A program made the position numbers and the translations under genes. The notes under the pieces are model-generated. The model was not told the origin of the DNA. It did not search any database and saw nothing but the letters and a program-made list of their open reading frames with translations. From positions 1-64,000 of the forward strand of contig JASJFT010000222.1 of NCBI GenBank assembly GCA_030770425.1: a stretch of DNA of 64,000 bases. Direction: 5' to 3'. Positions 1-12,040 of the stretch are shown here, one piece after another; within the stretch, counting starts at the first letter, position 1, and each line of letters begins with the position of its first letter. This DNA comes from Darksidea phi. Its lineage: Eukaryota > Ascomycota > Dothideomycetes > Pleosporales > Lentitheciaceae.

Positions 1-617
1 CTCGTTCCCTCGAATATATCCAACGTATAGTTGGTTTTGTACTAATAGTTATTATAATCGAGGAGCCCTATCGACAGTACCTCCCTCCTATAGCGCCGGG
101 GATGCTCCGCCGCGATATTCGAAACGTTTAGAGCGCTATACTCAAATAGGCTGTTGTACTCTAGTACCTCCTACTAAAGGACTAGGCGAACGATCGTTGG
201 TGAAGACATCTGGTTGGTGGGTGTTAATAGTAAGTTTGAGGAAGAGGTGAGGAAGCTGGCTAAGGATAAGAGATGGATGTAGTGAGGAAGCTGGCTGAGG
301 ATAAGAGATAGATGTAGTGAGTGGGATACTAGTATCATCGCAGGTAATTTTTATACTATGGGTAGTATTAGTGCGCTAACTCCTCGCTACCGCTGTTGGT
401 CTCCCAACCAGGCTGTAGTTCGGCATTATATGTCATTTCTCGCCTAGCGCCTCAATGTTTGAAACATCACCTCGTCGCTTACGATCGACAGTACTGTGTA
501 CAGCTCTACAGCTCTATTATCGTGTATAAGGTATAGGTATAGTACCTCTACTATATACAAACTCCTACTATATTTCGTACGGACCTTCTAAAGAGACTCC
601 CACTATACAAATCCAAA
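1..617 (+). repeat. R1 repeat, weakly mutated copy cut by the window edge
   Basis: This stretch matches, base for base apart from C-to-T and G-to-A differences, the plus strand at about 47,250-47,945 and the reverse complement of about 10,765-11,480. Shared landmarks are the paired 35-bp units at 247-316 and the block around 500-617 (cagctctacagctctattat and following). Unlike the other copies it keeps many CA and TG dinucleotides, so it has largely escaped RIP. No coding potential was recognised. It may be a terminal repeat or non-coding part of a larger transposon whose other end lies outside the window. Confidence 0.75.
247..316 (+). repeat. 35-bp tandem pair inside R1
   Basis: Two head-to-tail units of 35 bp, each beginning gtgaggaagctggct and ending gatgta, differ at two positions. 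The same block has three units in the R1 copy at about 47,547-47,650 and two in the inverted copy at about 11,075-11,145, so unit number varies between copies. Confidence 0.8.
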
Positions 618-1629
618 TCAAATAATATTGGAAGAAGCGATAACAGCCTCGGAACGATATATATACCTATATACCTCTATAAGATTAGATTATACAACCT
701 AGGCTTACGAAATAGCAAGCCTTGTCTCTAGATTACTAAGTAATATCGGTTAACAATTTTATCTTATATAGGAGAGCGTAACCATCCCTTATCGAACGAA
801 CCCACGTAATGCGTAAGTACTACTACCTGAGAATAGTTAGAGTTGATGAATCTTTACGCTCATAACCTAGAGATATTTCAGTTAGAATTGATCGACTTTG
901 AGCAGTTGTTTGAATTTATCAAATTAGCTTATACTCTTATAGAGGCTTTGGGAATGTTCTGTACACATAACCCAATAGAGTTTTTTAAGATTTTTTCTTT
1001 ATCTATAACGTTTAGAAGCAAGTGAAGGGAGGTGAGCCCCTAGCCTTTATTATTATTCTAAATTTAGTATAGATTATTTGTACTTAAAGAAATACCACGC
1101 GAGGATACTATAGTTCAGTGGTAAGTTATAAAGGATAATTAAACTATTGGCTACTAAGGCGGTGCCCCCCATACTAAGCAACTCTCCTGGGTGCATAGCC
1201 ACCACTATACCATGTCTTCGATGCACACTAAGTACAAAACAGTTATGGCTAATAGTGAGCTCGAAGTCAACCATACGACGTTATAAAGAGCTTCAATGTG
1301 GGTAGCGTGCGATCTTAGATATCTGCAAGTATGCCGGTACGAGTCTACAGCGTCATACCCGCTTACTAGAAAATTGGCATCTTGGAGGGCTAGGCAAAAT
1401 TTCGCGATACTGAATGGCCTACGTATGAAAATATTACGCTCGGGTGGAAATTGAAGGATGTCAATATTCACAAATTGGTTAACGAAATGCATGTCGAGAA
1501 GTTATCTCGCAACAATTCCCGATTAAAAAGGACTGGATTTCAGTAAAAAGGATAAAAAGATACTAATATTTAAAGACACGTAAAGCGACCCTCTTATTTC
1601 AAATCGCTTGATGCCACGCCTGCCATTAA
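618..1629. other. Intergenic stretch, no supported gene
   Basis: Moderately AT-rich DNA between R1 and the xylosidase gene. It holds only short open frames (60 codons at 843-1025, 95 codons on the minus strand at 1205-1492) that resemble no family I know. The stretch at 1540-1600 is A/T-rich and includes runs like aaaaggactgg. I see no RNA gene or promoter I would defend. Confidence 0.5.
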
Positions 1630-3961
1630 CTAGAATGCTCTCTTCGGTGGAGCTGGCCACTTATCTAAGGTCGCAGCTGTTCCCGTAAGCGTTAACTTCA
1701 TCGTTGCCTGCATAGGCTCATCCAGCACGATCTCGTATTCACCTGGATACACCACCGTGTTCCCGGCTTCGTCATGTCGCGCCAAGTTTCCTAGTGTCAG
1801 TGGAAGTTGAGCCTCCTTCTTCTGTCCTGCAGCAATGTCCCTCAAGCGCGCATACGAAATCAGTGTTTTGAGAGGATAAGGCTTCGGGCCATTCTGACCC
1901 TTGATGAACGCCAGTGCGACATAATCAGATGTCCGATTTCCGCCGTTTGTCACAGTTATCGGTAGCGAAGGGATGATACAAGTGTCAGGGTGAGGATCCT
2001 TGCAAGAGGTGATCAGGTCCTGGATGGATAGCGATGAAGGTGCCGACTTGCTGTATTCGGCGGTAAACGGCACATAGTGGAGGCCAAACCCGAAGGCTTG
2101 CACGGGACTTGGGAACCAGCGGTAAGTGCGTCCTGGATTCGAGGCCCCGGGCCGAAGATTCATATCAGTCATTGCGAGCTTAGTGTAGTTGGACGGGTAC
2201 TGTGTTATAGGAAGTCGGCCGGCCACCGATTTCGCCCCTGTGATGATTTGCATAACGGCGGGCCCACCATCTTGGCCGGGCCAACTGGCCCAGAGAATTG
2301 AGTTTACGCCTTTAATGGACAAAATTGGGGAGTTGTCAACCATGTCGCCCATCTGGACTACAACTAAGGGCTTTCCAAGCCCGGCCAGCTTGGTGATGAG
2401 CTTGACTTGTGCTGCAGGCCAGTCCAGAGTCGATCTGTCGGTTCCTTCAGCAGCAGCGGACGTATCTAGACCTCCGAAATAAAGGATATAGTCGGATTTT
2501 TGGGCAGCCGCCACTGCATTGGTTGTCCAGGTGTCTTGCGCGTTCGCCCCTTGAAGAATAGGACCTGTTGCGGTCGCAACTGTCAAGTTCAACTGTTTCG
2601 CAGCATAAACCGGGGAATGCAAAAATGGAGCATTGCCACTATATCCACCTTGTAGCTTTCGGGAATTGTCGGCCCAGAACCCGATCATCGCGACCTTAGA
2701 ACCGGATTTGAGAGTAAGAGGCAGGGTTCTGTCGTTCTTGAGCATCACGATACCGTCAACCGCTGCCTGTTGCGCTAACTGCTGCGCTTCCTTGGTATTC
2801 ACGTTCGAGGCACCAAGGTTCGCATATTGCGCCTTGGAGCCATCAAAGTAGCCTGCGCGGACGAGGCCTTCGTAAAGGCGCTTAAGCGCACGATCCACGG
2901 TCGTAACGTTCAAGGCTCCGCTTTTCCAGGCTCCAGGGATATCGGATGAGCCTGAATACTCGCAACTCGTATCCATTCCTGCATTGAACGTGAGCGCTGT
3001 TCCTTCTGCATTTGTTTTAGCATAGTGGTGATTTGCGGAGACATCAAGGACGGCTTCGCAGTCACTGGTGATATAGTTGTTGTCCTTCGTCCAGCCCCAA
3101 TGCTCGCGAAGAATGGTCTGCAGTAAATATGTGTTTGCACATGCCGGCACCCCATTAACAGCGTTGTAGGAGCACATGAAGCTTCCTACCTTCGAGTCGC
3201 GTGCACATTGTTGGAACGGCTGCAGATAGTATTCTGCCAGATCCTGCGTCGTAATCTTCGCGTCGAAGTTATGGCGATCCACGTTTCCCCATTTTTCCAG
3301 GTCGTTACCCGCGTAGTGTTTGCATGTTGCAATAATCCTTCTTTGGGTCCCATTGCCTTCAAGCCCTGCAAGTAGGTGTTTTGTGTACCCTTTCAATCGC
3401 AGAGCGTCCTCTCCAGGTGTCTCGGATCCGCGGCCCCAGCGCGGGTCTCTGTATGGGTTGACATTGGGTGTCCAGAAATCCACAGGTGCTCTTCCTCCGT
3501 TCCCGAATGCGCGGGCCTCGGTACCAATTACGGTGGCAACTTTGAAGATAAGGTCATCGTCGAAGGCGGCTGACATCAGAATTGGCATGGGGAAAGAGGT
3601 CGCCGAATTGAAGGGAGATGAGAAAGTGATTCCGGGGGCGTCAGCAACGCCATGGAGAGCTTCGCCCCACCAATTGTATGCCGGAAGTCCGAGACGCGAT
3701 ACCCCTTTAGATTTACTGGAGAACGTGTTAGATACATTTGAGTGTACATCAATGGGAATCGTACCTAACGAGATTGTCGAGCTTCTCCTGCTGTTGCATG
3801 GCGGCAACAAGAGCAGCGGCTCGTTCCGGTGGCGAAACGGCCACATCGCATATCTTGTTTGACTTCAACGGCCCATTTGCACAGTCGGGGCCGATGGCAC
3901 TATGAGCTCCTGCGGCCAAGAGTGCGACGAGAGTCGAAGTTGTAAGTCTAAACGACCTCAT
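1630..3961 (-). CDS. Secreted GH3 beta-xylosidase-type glycoside hydrolase
   Basis: Two exons (3765-3961 and 1630-3715) joined across a 49-nt intron (3716-3764, GTACGA donor, CTAAC branch, CCAG acceptor) give 760 aa, the usual size of fungal GH3 beta-xylosidases such as XlnD/Bxl. Residues 1-22 form a signal peptide with a cleavage-type AHSA end, so the enzyme should be secreted. The GH3 barrel shows the NPYRDPRWGRGSETPGED loop (about 152-169), CKHYAGND (K198, H199) and YITSDCEAV, whose Asp284 is the expected nucleophile. The alpha/beta sandwich carries EGTDR with Glu489 as the likely acid/base. A fibronectin-III-like tail closes the protein. Family knowledge predicts release of xylose from xylo-oligosaccharides; arabinosidase or dual activity is possible. 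No stop or frameshift is visible, so the gene looks functional. I found no GGCTAA-type XlnR site in the 300 bp upstream. Confidence 0.93.
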
Positions 3962-5185
3962 GTTGAACCTTAGGATGCGCGAACCAACTTGGACGAGGCG
4001 TACGTATCATCATGTGCCGTCCATCTACTTCTTAAACATTAGTTCACCGGAATTTAACCCTCACCTCCCATATTGCCCCTCTCCACGTAACTGCCAAGCT
4101 AACCTTGTACATATAGCTAACGCAAGTAGACAGTAATCAATTCAGTCCAGTTCTAGGGTTTCAAGGTGGAGGTTGTTGTGTTCTACCGATGAGCCGGCGG
4201 AAGAAGTCAGTAGTATATCGAAAGGCAGTGGATCCAACCGCTAGCGTGATGGTAGTTGGGTACCGGAACTAAATCAACCCCTGCTTCAATTACCGCCCCA
4301 AAAGCCGATCTCAAAGATTGTGTATCTGTTGCCATAATCTAGCATTGCTTTACCCGGAATAGACCTCGCAACCCTATTTCCACTAATGGAAAACGTCTGA
4401 GAGGCAGGCGGGAGGAGTGAACTGCATGGAATTCTAGAGGCAACGTCGGAGTTCCTCCTCAATGTGCTCATGCTCCAAAAGATGCTCCGCAAATTTTGAT
4501 CAGCGGAGAAAGTAGCGTCTGCTGGCAGCGCAATAATAAATAGATTGTATTCCGTCAGAAAGTGGATCATGCTAATAAAAACTGATTACCTGCGCGCTGA
4601 TGATACAACTTCGAATCCGGGGTTGAGATTGAGCGCGGGGCGCTACAATTCGCATTTAGGTGCCGAAGATGAGCTTCTTCATTGCAATCTTCACAGACAG
4701 TCTGTCTCAGACATCGAGCCTAATTCAGAAGTACTAAAACTTTATGTCGTTAGCATAACGGGCGAGGGAGCAGCTCGGCCTACCATGATTTTAGCTCGGC
4801 CCACCAACCTCGCTAATGCAGACCCCTGTTCATTGGTCGGATGAGATTAGGACTGGTAGTCTCAACTTAACGTTGGTCGCCACGGATTATAAGAAGGCTC
4901 TTAAGCCGCACGCGCACACAAAAGGAAAAAAAAATACTCTCCCTACAGAAGCAGTTGACGCGATCACGAGAAGAGTCATTATCGAGCTTGGTAGCGAGCC
5001 AAAGTCATCCACGGATCATGAGGCTCTTGAGCCGCATACGCACACACAAAAGAAAAATAACTCTCACTGCAGAAGCAGTTGACGCGATCACTTAACGTTG
5101 GTCGCTTGAACTCTTTACCTCTATAAATCGGCTAAATTCAATAAATGTAATAGGAAAATTTTTGTTACGAACTATATACGTACTA
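3962..5185. other. Intergenic region upstream of the xylosidase gene
   Basis: This 1.2-kb stretch of normal composition should hold the xylosidase promoter (gene on the minus strand, start at 3961). A 94-codon open frame at 4286-4570 (minus) and two plus-strand frames at 4545-5082 have no recognisable domain. The only clear structure is the tandem duplication at 4866-5105. Confidence 0.5.
4866..5105 (+). repeat. Diverged tandem duplication, about 124-bp period
   Basis: Two units each run from ccacggat through an aggctcttaagccgc-like block, an acgcacac block and an A-rich run to gaagcagttgacgcgatcac. The last 20-mer starts at 4948 and again at 5072. The whole block is bracketed by a direct repeat cttaacgttggtcgc at 4866-4880 and 5091-5105. 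Confidence 0.75.
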
Positions 5186-5230
5186 ACGTGTTCTACAAGC
5201 GAGCGGCGTATACAAGTAAGCGGCGTACTG
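5186..5230 (+). mobile_element. Orphan terminus of the Fot1-like/foldback family
   Basis: After a TA at 5184-5185 the sequence acgtgttctacaagcgag is the unmutated form of the termini at 37,104, 48,931 and 58,208, where C-to-T and G-to-A changes give acgtattttataagcgag and similar. A second subterminal aagtaagcggcgta repeat follows, as in those elements. I found no matching inverted end before 5,775, so this is a solo terminus or a truncated element. Confidence 0.6.
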
Positions 5231-5399
5231 TAACGACCTGGCCCTGCGCCGCTAGGCCATACAACCTTCAAAAAAGGTGCCAATGATCTATCGTGAGATA
5301 TTCTAGCGAAGAATAGTATATATACGTAGCCCTCAGGCTAGCGGTTACAAGCCCCGCGCGGTCTTACACGTACCCTACCAACTTTCTATACCTAAAAAG

Positions 5400-5690
5400 C
5401 CACGTAGTTCAATGACGTATTAGAAATCTATTAATATAATAGCTATTCTAATTTAAGTAGTATCTATAGTAGCCTTCTTATACGTTATAATAACTAGAGT
5501 AGCATTCGAATTAACTAAGAATAAGATTAATATATTCAAGTTATACTAAAATAGTACTATAAAAGTATAAGAGCGAGGGCTCTTTATATCTAAATAAGAC
5601 TTAGTATATTATCTAGACTAATTCTTAGTATTATCTAATATACTAAAGGGGTTACCTAGGGAACGAACCGTAACAGAGCGTAATAATAAA
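5400..5690. repeat. Isolated RIPed AT-rich patch
   Basis: About 290 bp of very AT-rich, TA-dominated sequence with few CA or TG dinucleotides, set in DNA of normal composition between the orphan transposon end and the PKS pseudogene. It resembles the large RIPed blocks and is probably an old repeat fragment. No matching copy was pinned down by eye. A short attcgac triplication follows at about 5702-5718. Confidence 0.5.
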
Positions 5691-5774
5691 TAAAAATTAG
5701 ACATTCGACATTCGACATTTATCCATTCGTTGCCTACCACTTTTCACAGGTACTAACTGTGGCTATTACTACGC

Positions 5775-8700
5775 TTAATTACTCTCAGCTGGACAAAACA
5801 TCCACCCATCGTGCTGAACTTGGCTCCGTCTAGCAATCAACGTGCTAAGAGTCTCCAGAGTCGATGCCCCTTGTGTCTCAAAGACTGCAATTTCGGCCTT
5901 AAATTCCTTCACAATCCAGTTTCGCAACTCCACGGCTAGTAGCGAATCAACACCGTACATCTGCAACTCTCGGTGACGGTTGACAGAAGAATCGTCCTGC
6001 ATATTTACAAGTGATTTACCTAGTTTCTGGACAATGGCCGAGGCCACAATGTCGATGGCCTGGTCAAGAGAGTCTGAGGCTGCAAATCTGTCTCGGCTGC
6101 TTGTAGGATACCCGCTCTCCGCCTGCCCTGCGGGAGTTTGCCTCTCATTGTCCAATGAGAGAGCCTGTAGCATAGGCTGTCGACCAAAATCAACGCTTTC
6201 AAGGCTGTCACCACCACTGACTCCGACTCCAATAGCGATTTGACATTTGACTGGAGAAAGTAGTGGCATCGCCGGGTTGCAGTAGAAGTCTAGGATTCCG
6301 AAGAAGTTTTGGCGAGTGACAGGCGCTAGGATACCGTATCCCAATACCCGTTTAAGCAGATGAGGGTTCTCCGCTAAAATCCCGTCCTCTAGCATGGCGC
6401 CGAGATCTAAAGCTACCGTTTTCTCTCCTTGAGACACTCGATGCCTAGCAAATGCGTCTTCGTACACATTGCCTGCATTATAGTTGGTTTGTCCACGGAC
6501 TCCGGCAAGTCCAGATGCGGAGGCAAGGATAACAAAGAAATCCATCCCACGTGGAAGGACGTAGTGCAAGTTCCACGGCCCGACGATCTTGCACTCTACC
6601 GCCGATTTCCAACTATCGTAACTAAGATCTTTGAAGAGACAGTCCTGGTCGACGTCAGCAAACGTGTATGGAATTGTATGAGAAGGATGGGTTCACCTTA
6701 GCTACAATCGACATTTGGAAAACACCTCTGATAGCCGGCATTTCTATGGACAGGTTTTGGAACAGTCGCTGCATCGCTGAAAGTTGTGTTATGTCACAGG
6801 AAGGTGTTTCTACACGGACGTTGTGATCTTGCAGCTCCTCGAGCAGTTTCCTTGACGCCTCATTGCGTGTACCACGTCGAGATAGCAATATTAAGTTCTT
6901 AGCACCACGAGCGGCCATCCAGCGAGCTGTTGCACGACCTATACCTCCAAGCCCACCTGCAATAACGTAGGTGGCTTTGGCGGGAAATCGAAAACTTGGC
7001 CGCGTTTTAAGAGTTGTCTAATCGCCCAGGTTAGCTCTTCCTCTTAAACGTTTTACAGAACCTAGGAAAGGAATATTTTGTCTTACCGGGACCCGAGACT
7101 CTGGATCCACCTCGAGGATGATTTTTCCAGCCGTACCACCTTCTTGAACCGCTCTAAAAGCTTGCTCCACCTCAGAGACATCATAGATACGCAGAGGGTG
7201 CGGTGGATGCAGCTCATGATCCGCAAACTTTGCTACGAGCTCTTCAAGATCGCGATGTGCATACTCCGGCTTATCTACGAGCCAGAGGGATCCATCAAAC
7301 GCATGGAAGGACGCGTTCTTTCGGAAGGGAAACATTTGGAGGTTGTTGTTTGATAAGATGTTCTTTGTCCAATTTCGATGAAGCGGCCATAGGGGGCTAT
7401 ACATTCCCACGATGTTACCAAAGCATCCCCAACCAATGAATTGACAACTAGGTCCACTCCTCGCCCCTTCGTGGCTCTCAAGATGCCTTTAGAAAAGGCA
7501 CAATCTCGGCTATAGAATATGTGGTCCTCTGGAATCTGGTATGTCTCCTTGAGCAGCTTTATGTTCTCCCGTGAGCTTACAGTGGCAAAGATCGCGCCAG
7601 CACCAGCTATTTTGAACAATTGAAGTAATGCTTGTCCGGTTCCCCCAGCGGCTGAATGGATGAGGATTGTTTCCCCGGGCTGTAATCGTGCCAATCGATG
7701 AATGACCTCCCCCGCAGTACCAAATCGGGTAGGAATGGTGACGGCTGTCGTGAAAGACATGGTGTCCGGAATCTTGAAAGCTCCCCAGGATGCGCCCTTC
7801 GAGAAAGTCTTGAATGTCTCTGTCGTTGCCATAACGATTCGATCGTCAGGATTGAAGCCGCTGTCAGCACCCGCACGCGTAACAACTCCTGCACATTCTT
7901 GGCCCATATTTGCGTAAGACAACTGTCCGAGTGCGACTAAGCAGTCTTTGGAATTCATTCCAATTGCTTTTGTCTGTAGCTCGACTTCGTCATTACCGAT
8001 TGGCTGCATGACAGAGCCATCTTCGACAAAATGCAGGGTGTGAAGAAGCCCTAGCCGTCCCACAGTCAATGCAAGAGATGGCGCGTCCTTGATTCTAGTC
8101 AAGCTACCATGCTTTTTTGATGACCTGAGATGGATCTGTTCACTCGCATATGGAGCTGGCGCCACCCTGGCAACATGCCAAGTGCCGGCCATCTCCAAAT
8201 ACTCTGTATCGATCATTACGGGATTACATTCAACGTGTCTACCCAGGATCACCTGAGCTAGACTGTCCAATTGCCATTGCGAAAGTTCATTCTCGGCTTG
8301 AAAAGCGACAGTTGTCATGGTCAGGTCTCGGCGTGCGTTGCAAAGGGTTCGCGATAGCCCGTGAACGATTGCGAACTCAGGTTTTCCACTCACCGTTCCT
8401 CCGACAAAATTGAGCCACAGGACATCCTTCACAACCGGAGGGAACTTTTGAAGTAGGTCGAAAGTCTCGTGAGTCAATGTATATAAGAACGGTTGGTCGA
8501 GCTCCAATAGAACAATGAAGATACTGTCATCCACCTTTTCTAGAGTGGCAGGATTCATGAGATTCACGGTCTGCGTGTGGGTGAAGTTCCGAGATTGCAA
8601 GTATATACTTAGCAAACCTGCAACAGTGTTTTGAACCTCTGAAGTCGGGTCACAAACTAGGACCACCGGCCTTTCCGTTATGTAGGAGAAGTTGGTGGCG

Positions 8701-10690
8701 ACAGCGTTGTTGCTAAGGATACCATCTGCATTTTCGAGCACAAAACGATCATTGAGGGATCGGTACTCCACGTGATAAGCCGGCTGTGACACTTGATCAT
8801 CGTTGTAGACAGAGCCATCCTTGTGATCGGCTACCTTAGTCATCCTCAGGTCTTCAAATTGCAGCAAGAAAGCATCTTTGGAAGAGTTTAGAGCAAATCC
8901 TCTGACGTCTGCAATGCGTAAGTCCGTAGCCTCGACCCATGCACATCCTCGGATGAAACTACTGTCAGGAGAGCCAAGGCCGCTCTTACTGACCACGAGA
9001 CTTCGAAGGAACGTCGGAACCATCGTAGCCATGGGGCCTTTCCCACCTTTGAAGGAGGCTGCCATTCCCATATGGAATACGCTGTCGAGAGTTGTTGGAT
9101 GGATGATGTGCGGTTGCGGATGTTCATCGTCAGGCCATCTATAGAGTTTAATGCTGCCTGTAACCCGCCGCTTTTCATTGAAAGCCCCTTTCACAACATG
9201 ATGGAACGCAGGCCCAAGCCCTAGGCCGCTGTCTGCCAAAGCGGAGTAAAAAGCGGTACAGTCAAGCTGCATATGGCATGAAGCTGTAAATGAGCCAAAT
9301 TCTGCATGGAATTTTCTCAGCTCTTCCTCCTCTTCTCTCTTGTTATCGAATGCATTATCGCTGCGCTTGTACGTGGCTCGGACGAAGCCACGACAACACT
9401 CCGTCCAGGTGTCGTTCTGGTAAGCGAACAATCTAAATTCTGACCATGATATCAACGGTTTCGAAGAAGCCGAGTGCATGCGCATACTGAGCCGGGTCTC
9501 TGTATCAGTGCTGTCGCGCGAGACGTGCAGCCATTTCAAAAAGGAGACATCCTTGATCTCGAATCCCAAAAGGTCAGGGCACATGTGACTGAATTGATTA
9601 GCAGCTTCAATGACCATCACTAACATTCCGGCCCCAGGATATACGAGAGCGTTGTTGATAACGTGATCTTCCATCCAAGGCATCTCGCTAAGCCGTAGAT
9701 AGTTTCGCCAGCATGGCTCCAGATCGTTCCAATTTATCATTGGCTTGCCTAGTAAATCCAGTTTGCCATGGTTGCCGGTTCTGTAGTTGACACTCATCTT
9801 CGGCTCGTCCTAGTACTTGCGAGAGTGGTCGAAGACGTATTCAGGCAAATTAGGCAGAGTTGTATAATGGGAATTCTTTTCCAGCCCGTTGACATGCGCC
9901 ATATTGACCGGATACCCAATGCATTGTATCTGTCCCACAGTACTAAGCAAGGATTGATATGCTGATAGCTTCCGTTTCAGTACGGCGGCATATCCGGGAA
10001 CTGCTCTCTTACCGAAGCTTAGAAGTATAACGTTAATCGACCCTTGTAGCGTTAAATAAGGTCCAACTTCTACTAGTACGTCAGCCCGAAAGAGGTTGTA
10101 ATAGCTAAGATCGAGCTTCTTTCTAACTTACTACGTCGAAAAGAAAGAAGTACGTTTATAGCGCCAACGAAGTTGACCGGTAAGACTATATTTGATACCT
10201 AATAGTCTAGTAATAACCGATCGGCGCTTATAGCTAGCTGGCCCGTTACTATAGAGAATATAGCGATATTCTTCCTAGCCGTAGTTTCGCTCTTGATTCC
10301 TTAAATAGCCTTATAATAATCTTCTATAATAGTAGACATCTATAGGGAGTAATATATAACTCTAACCTCTAGCTTCCTCGTAAAGATCTTTTTATTCTTA
10401 AGTAAACTCTTTAACGTATTAACTTAAAGATTATCTCTAGAGATGGTAATATTTTAGGGACTATTAATATACGCGATAGTTAAGTCGTAGCTACCGAAAT
10501 AGGTAGATATATACTTGATATACGGAAATACGCTATCTTCGAATATATCTACGAAGATTATTAATTCTTACTTACCCGAATATATCTAGACCTAGAGTTA
10601 GGACGACTCTACTATTATAATTACTTAGGTATATCTATTAACTTTTCTAGCCCTAGCTTTTTAATAATATCTCTAATAGAATATTACGAT
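5775..10690 (-). pseudogene. Highly reducing polyketide synthase remnant (AT-DH-ER-KR-ACP)
   Basis: Reading from the 5' side: AT remnants at about 10,500-9,990 (GINSP-like and VEVGP blocks); DH at about 9,790-8,900 with DHVINN (His, 9663-9665) and PTTLDSVFH; a region without a clear methyltransferase; ER at about 8,050-7,090 with HSAAGGTGQ; KR at about 6,990-6,460 with AGGLGGIGRA, ILASASG and QTNYNAGN; and ACP at about 5,950 with YGVDSLLAVEL. Introns at 7018-7086 and 6645-6696 splice cleanly. It is dead: KS is absent, a TGG-type codon is TAG at 9810-9812 (HSRKY*DEP), another Trp position is TAG at 10,199-10,201, and one base is missing in the ER at about 7361-7367. RIP damage is slight below 10.0 kb and heavy above. 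The 5' end runs into repeat R1 near 10.7 kb. The intact ancestor would have made a reduced polyketide chain. Confidence 0.9.
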
Positions 10691-10764
10691 ATAGATATTC
10701 CTCTTAATTAGTATAGTTCTTATCTAGATTAATATAAATATTAGATTAGAAAAGTATTTAATTT

Positions 10765-12040
10765 AGATTTATATAGTAGAAGTTTTTTTAAAAGATCTAT
10801 ATAAAATATAGTAGAAGTTTATATATAATAGAGGTATTATACCTATACCTTATATACGATAATAGAGCTATAAAGCTATATATAATACTATTAATTATAA
10901 GATACTAACGAGGTAATATTTCGAATATTAAGACGCTAGGCGAGAAATAATATATAATACTAAACTATAACGTTAGAAGACTAATAGTAGTAGTAAGAAG
11001 TTAGTATATTAATACTATCTATAGTATAAAAATTACCCGTAATAATACTAGTATTCTACTTACTATATCTATCTTTTATTCTTAGCTAGCTTTCTTACTA
11101 TATCTATCTCTTATCCTTAGCTAGCTTTCTTACTATATATCCTTAATCTTCTAATAATAGTAAGAGTAGTAGTACTAATATACCCTCTTCCTTAAACTTA
11201 TTATTAATATCTACTAACTAGATATCTTTACTAATAACCGTTTATCTAGTTCTTTAGTAAAAGGTACTAGAGTATAATAGTCTATTTAAGTATAGTACTC
11301 TAAACGTTTTAAATATTATAGTAAAGTATCTCTAGTACTATAGGAGAGAGATACTATTAATAAAGCTTCTTAATTATAATAACTATTAGTATAAAACTAA
11401 CTATATATTAGATATATTTAAGAAAACGAGTAGTAATAGAATTCTTATATAGCTATTAGTAGTTATCTATATTATATTCCTATCTAAGGTCCTATATAAT
11501 AAGAATAGGTATTTTATCTAAAGGTAGCTATACTATTTATATAGGCTAGAGGAAAAGCTTATATAGAGAAGACTATTAAGAAAAAAGAAATCGACCTTCT
11601 TAAGAGACTATCGAGGGAGCGAATATTTAATATAAAAGATAGAGCTAATATCTATAGTAGATATAATATAAATAATAATATAGAGAATCGAATATAAAGG
11701 AACTAGTAGGAATAGATAGGACGAAGAATAATAGAAATACCTAGCTAAGAAGACTACTAGTAAGTAGAGGACTAAGAAGTAGTCTAGTATAGATTATCTT
11801 ACTATTATTATTACTATCTATACGTAGGTTATTAGTATATTTAACTATTTATATATATTATTAGTAAACTAGAAGCTATTATTATTATATAGTTACTATT
11901 TATACTATTATATAAAATATCGAAATATTAAAATATAATAAGGTAATTAGAATTATAAAAAATATAGCTAGTCTAGAAGCTAATATAATATTATACTAGG
12001 TAGTAGTCTAAGCTTCTAAAGGAGAGAAGATTAAGATTAG
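10765..12040 (-). repeat. R1 repeat, inverted and fully RIPed copy
   Basis: The reverse complement of this block matches 1-617 and the longer copy at about 46,560-47,945. Landmarks are the minisatellite (two units near 11,075-11,145) and the segment at 11,890-12,010, which matches 46,605-46,740 inverted. Nearly all CA and TG are gone. It has an extra stretch around 11,755-11,830 relative to the 46-kb copy. It abuts the RIPed AT-domain remnant of the PKS, so it marks where that gene was broken. Confidence 0.75.

Noticed and set aside
247..316. CRISPR-like array
   Set aside because: Two contiguous 35-bp units without spacers in a fungal repeat; a minisatellite inside R1.
1100..1275. tRNA or SINE signal: tagttcagtggtaag resembles a box A, and gagctcgaagtc resembles a box B
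   Set aside because: The two boxes are about 150 bp apart and no acceptor stem or cloverleaf can be folded around them.
1205..1492. 95-codon minus-strand frame upstream of the xylosidase 3' end
   Set aside because: No family recognised, overlaps another short frame and sits in mixed-composition DNA near a repeat.
7018..7410. Separate small gene on the minus strand
   Set aside because: It is the enoylreductase C-terminus of the PKS in the frame after the deletion, ending inside the 7018-7086 intron.
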